A program made the translations under genes and the position numbers. The notes under the pieces were generated by a model, which was not told where the DNA came from, did not search any database, and saw only the letters and a list, made by a program, of their open reading frames with translations. From Acetobacteraceae bacterium (GTDB lineage: Bacteria > Pseudomonadota > Alphaproteobacteria > Acetobacterales > Acetobacteraceae), in NCBI GenBank assembly GCA_947462945.1, contig CANHTE010000095.1, positions 1 through 6,161 of the forward strand: a DNA stretch of 6,161 nt. The letters run 5' to 3'. Shown here piece after piece: positions 5,178 through 6,161 of this stretch. Every line of letters begins with the position of its first letter. Position 1 is the first letter of the stretch.

Positions 5178-6161
5178 TCAGCGGCCGAAGGCGGCCTTGA
5201 GTGCGGGGACCAGGTCGGTCCGTTCCCAGGTGAAGGTGCCCTTCTCCTCATCCGGCGTGCGGCCGAAATGGCCATAGCTGGAGGTCGGCACATAGATGGC
5301 GCGGTTCAGGTGCAGATGCTCCCGGATGCCGCGGGGCGAGAGGTTCATCATGTCCTGGACCACCTTGGCCAGCTTCACCTCGTCCACGTCGTGGCCGGTG
5401 CCGTGCAGGTCGAAATACACCGAGAGCGGCTTCGCCACGCCGATCGCGTAGGAAACCTGGATGGTGCATTTGTCGGCCAGGCCGGCGGCCACGACGTTCT
5501 TGGCGACATAGCGCGCGGCATAGGCGGCCGAGCGGTCCACCTTCGTCGGGTCCTTGCCGGAGAAGGCGCCGCCGCCATGCGGGGCCGCGCCGCCATAGGT
5601 ATCCACGATGATCTTGCGCCCCGTCAGGCCGCAATCGCCGTCCGGGCCGCCGATCACGAAGGTGCCGGTCGGGTTGATGTAGAGTTCGTTGTCCGGGCAC
5701 ATCCAGCCATCGGGAAGGCTGCTGGCGATCAGCGGCTTCACCATCGCCTTGATCTGCGCCTGGTCGAGGCCTTCCTCGTGCTGCGTGGAAACCACGACCG
5801 AGGTGACGCCGACGGGCTTGCCATCCACATAGCGCAGCGTGACCTGGCTCTTCGCGTCCGGCAGCAGGCCCTTCACGGAGAGGTCGTTGCTGCGGCGCAA
5901 TTCGCTGATGCGGCGCAGAATCAGGTGCGCGTAATACAGCGGGGCGGGCATGAGGTCGGGCGTCTCGGTGCAGGCGTAGCCGAACATGATGCCCTGGTCG
6001 CCGGCGCCAATGTCCTCAGGGGCGCGGCCAATGTGCACGCCCTGCGCAATGTCGGGCGACTGCTCCTCAATGGCGACGATGACGTTGCACGTCTTGTAGT
6101 CGAAGCCCTTGTCCTCGCTGTCGTAGCCGATGTGCGCGATCGCGTCGCGCACGACCTGCTC
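5178..6161 (-). CDS. metK: S-adenosylmethionine synthetase MetK, 5' end cut by the window edge
   Basis: MetK makes S-adenosylmethionine from ATP and methionine in the cytosol and supplies nearly all methylation, including that by TrmB next door. The visible part is 327 residues; about 65-75 N-terminal residues, including the first ATP-binding histidine, lie beyond the right edge. Counted from the first visible codon, [12 protein letters not shown] (52-63) is the adenosine-binding signature and [11 protein letters not shown] (101-111) carries a catalytic lysine. [30 protein letters not shown] (162-191) follows, and [27 protein letters not shown] (196-222) is the glycine-rich triphosphate loop. 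It ends with SYGHFGR and FTWERTD. No frameshift or missing key residue is seen. Open reading continues to the edge (E-Q-V-V-R-D), so the GTG at 6152 is an internal valine codon. Any SAM riboswitch would be upstream of the window. Confidence 0.98.
   Translation of the reverse strand, partial: EQVVRDAIAHIGYDSEDKGFDYKTCNVIVAIEEQSPDIAQGVHIGRAPEDIGAGDQGIMFGYACTETPDLMPAPLYYAHLILRRISELRRSNDLSVKGLLPDAKSQVTLRYVDGKPVGVTSVVVSTQHEEGLDQAQIKAMVKPLIASSLPDGWMCPDNELYINPTGTFVIGGPDGDCGLTGRKIIVDTYGGAAPHGGGAFSGKDPTKVDRSAAYAARYVAKNVVAAGLADKCTIQVSYAIGVAKPLSVYFDLHGTGHDVDEVKLAKVVQDMMNLSPRGIREHLHLNRAIYVPTSSYGHFGRTPDEEKGTFTWERTDLVPALKAAFGR

Noticed and set aside
5178..6152. Complete MetK starting at GTG 6152
   Set aside because: The reading frame stays open to the window edge and matches MetK sequence upstream of that codon, so it is an internal valine of a gene cut by the edge.

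Overview
The window is high-GC chromosomal DNA, probably from an alphaproteobacterium. The protein sequences and the GC-rich palindromic spacers look most like Acetobacteraceae (Roseomonas-like). That assignment is an inference from gene style, not from a search. All six protein genes and the regulatory RNA are on the minus strand, so transcription runs from high to low coordinates. No tRNA, rRNA, CRISPR array, insertion sequence or phage gene was seen.

Right to left: metK (S-adenosylmethionine synthetase) lacks its N-terminus because the window edge cuts it. It ends at a strong intrinsic terminator (5123-5156). A spacer rich in perfect palindromes, including two identical 22-bp copies, separates it from trmB (tRNA m7G46 methyltransferase). 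Next come an AbrB-family membrane protein with an internal duplication, a CaiB/BaiF-type (family III) CoA transferase, and a crotonase-fold protein. The gaps are 33 bp, 24 bp and a 3-base GTG/TGA overlap, so these four genes could form one transcript. A long hairpin followed by a T-run (1116-1158) closes it. The CoA transferase and crotonase probably act in sequence on one acyl-CoA. The crotonase lacks both glutamates of classical enoyl-CoA hydratases, so the chemistry is uncertain.

A separate gene follows for an ExoD-family membrane protein, starting at TTG with a well-placed Shine-Dalgarno. The last 394 bases hold no protein gene. They contain a clear cobalamin (B12) riboswitch on the minus strand (about 373 down to 82), with its conserved 5' core, the GCCCCCGCAACTGT segment, the GAGAAGGC segment and the B12 box. 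P1 can be closed by seven pairs. A plausible sigma70-type promoter lies across the end of exoD, placing the transcript start at the first base of P1. The regulated gene lies beyond the left edge.

The most unusual feature is inside the riboswitch. One peripheral arm is enlarged by two tandem 54-bp units (133-240), each able to fold into its own hairpin. They lengthen the aptamer by 108 nt without touching the conserved core.
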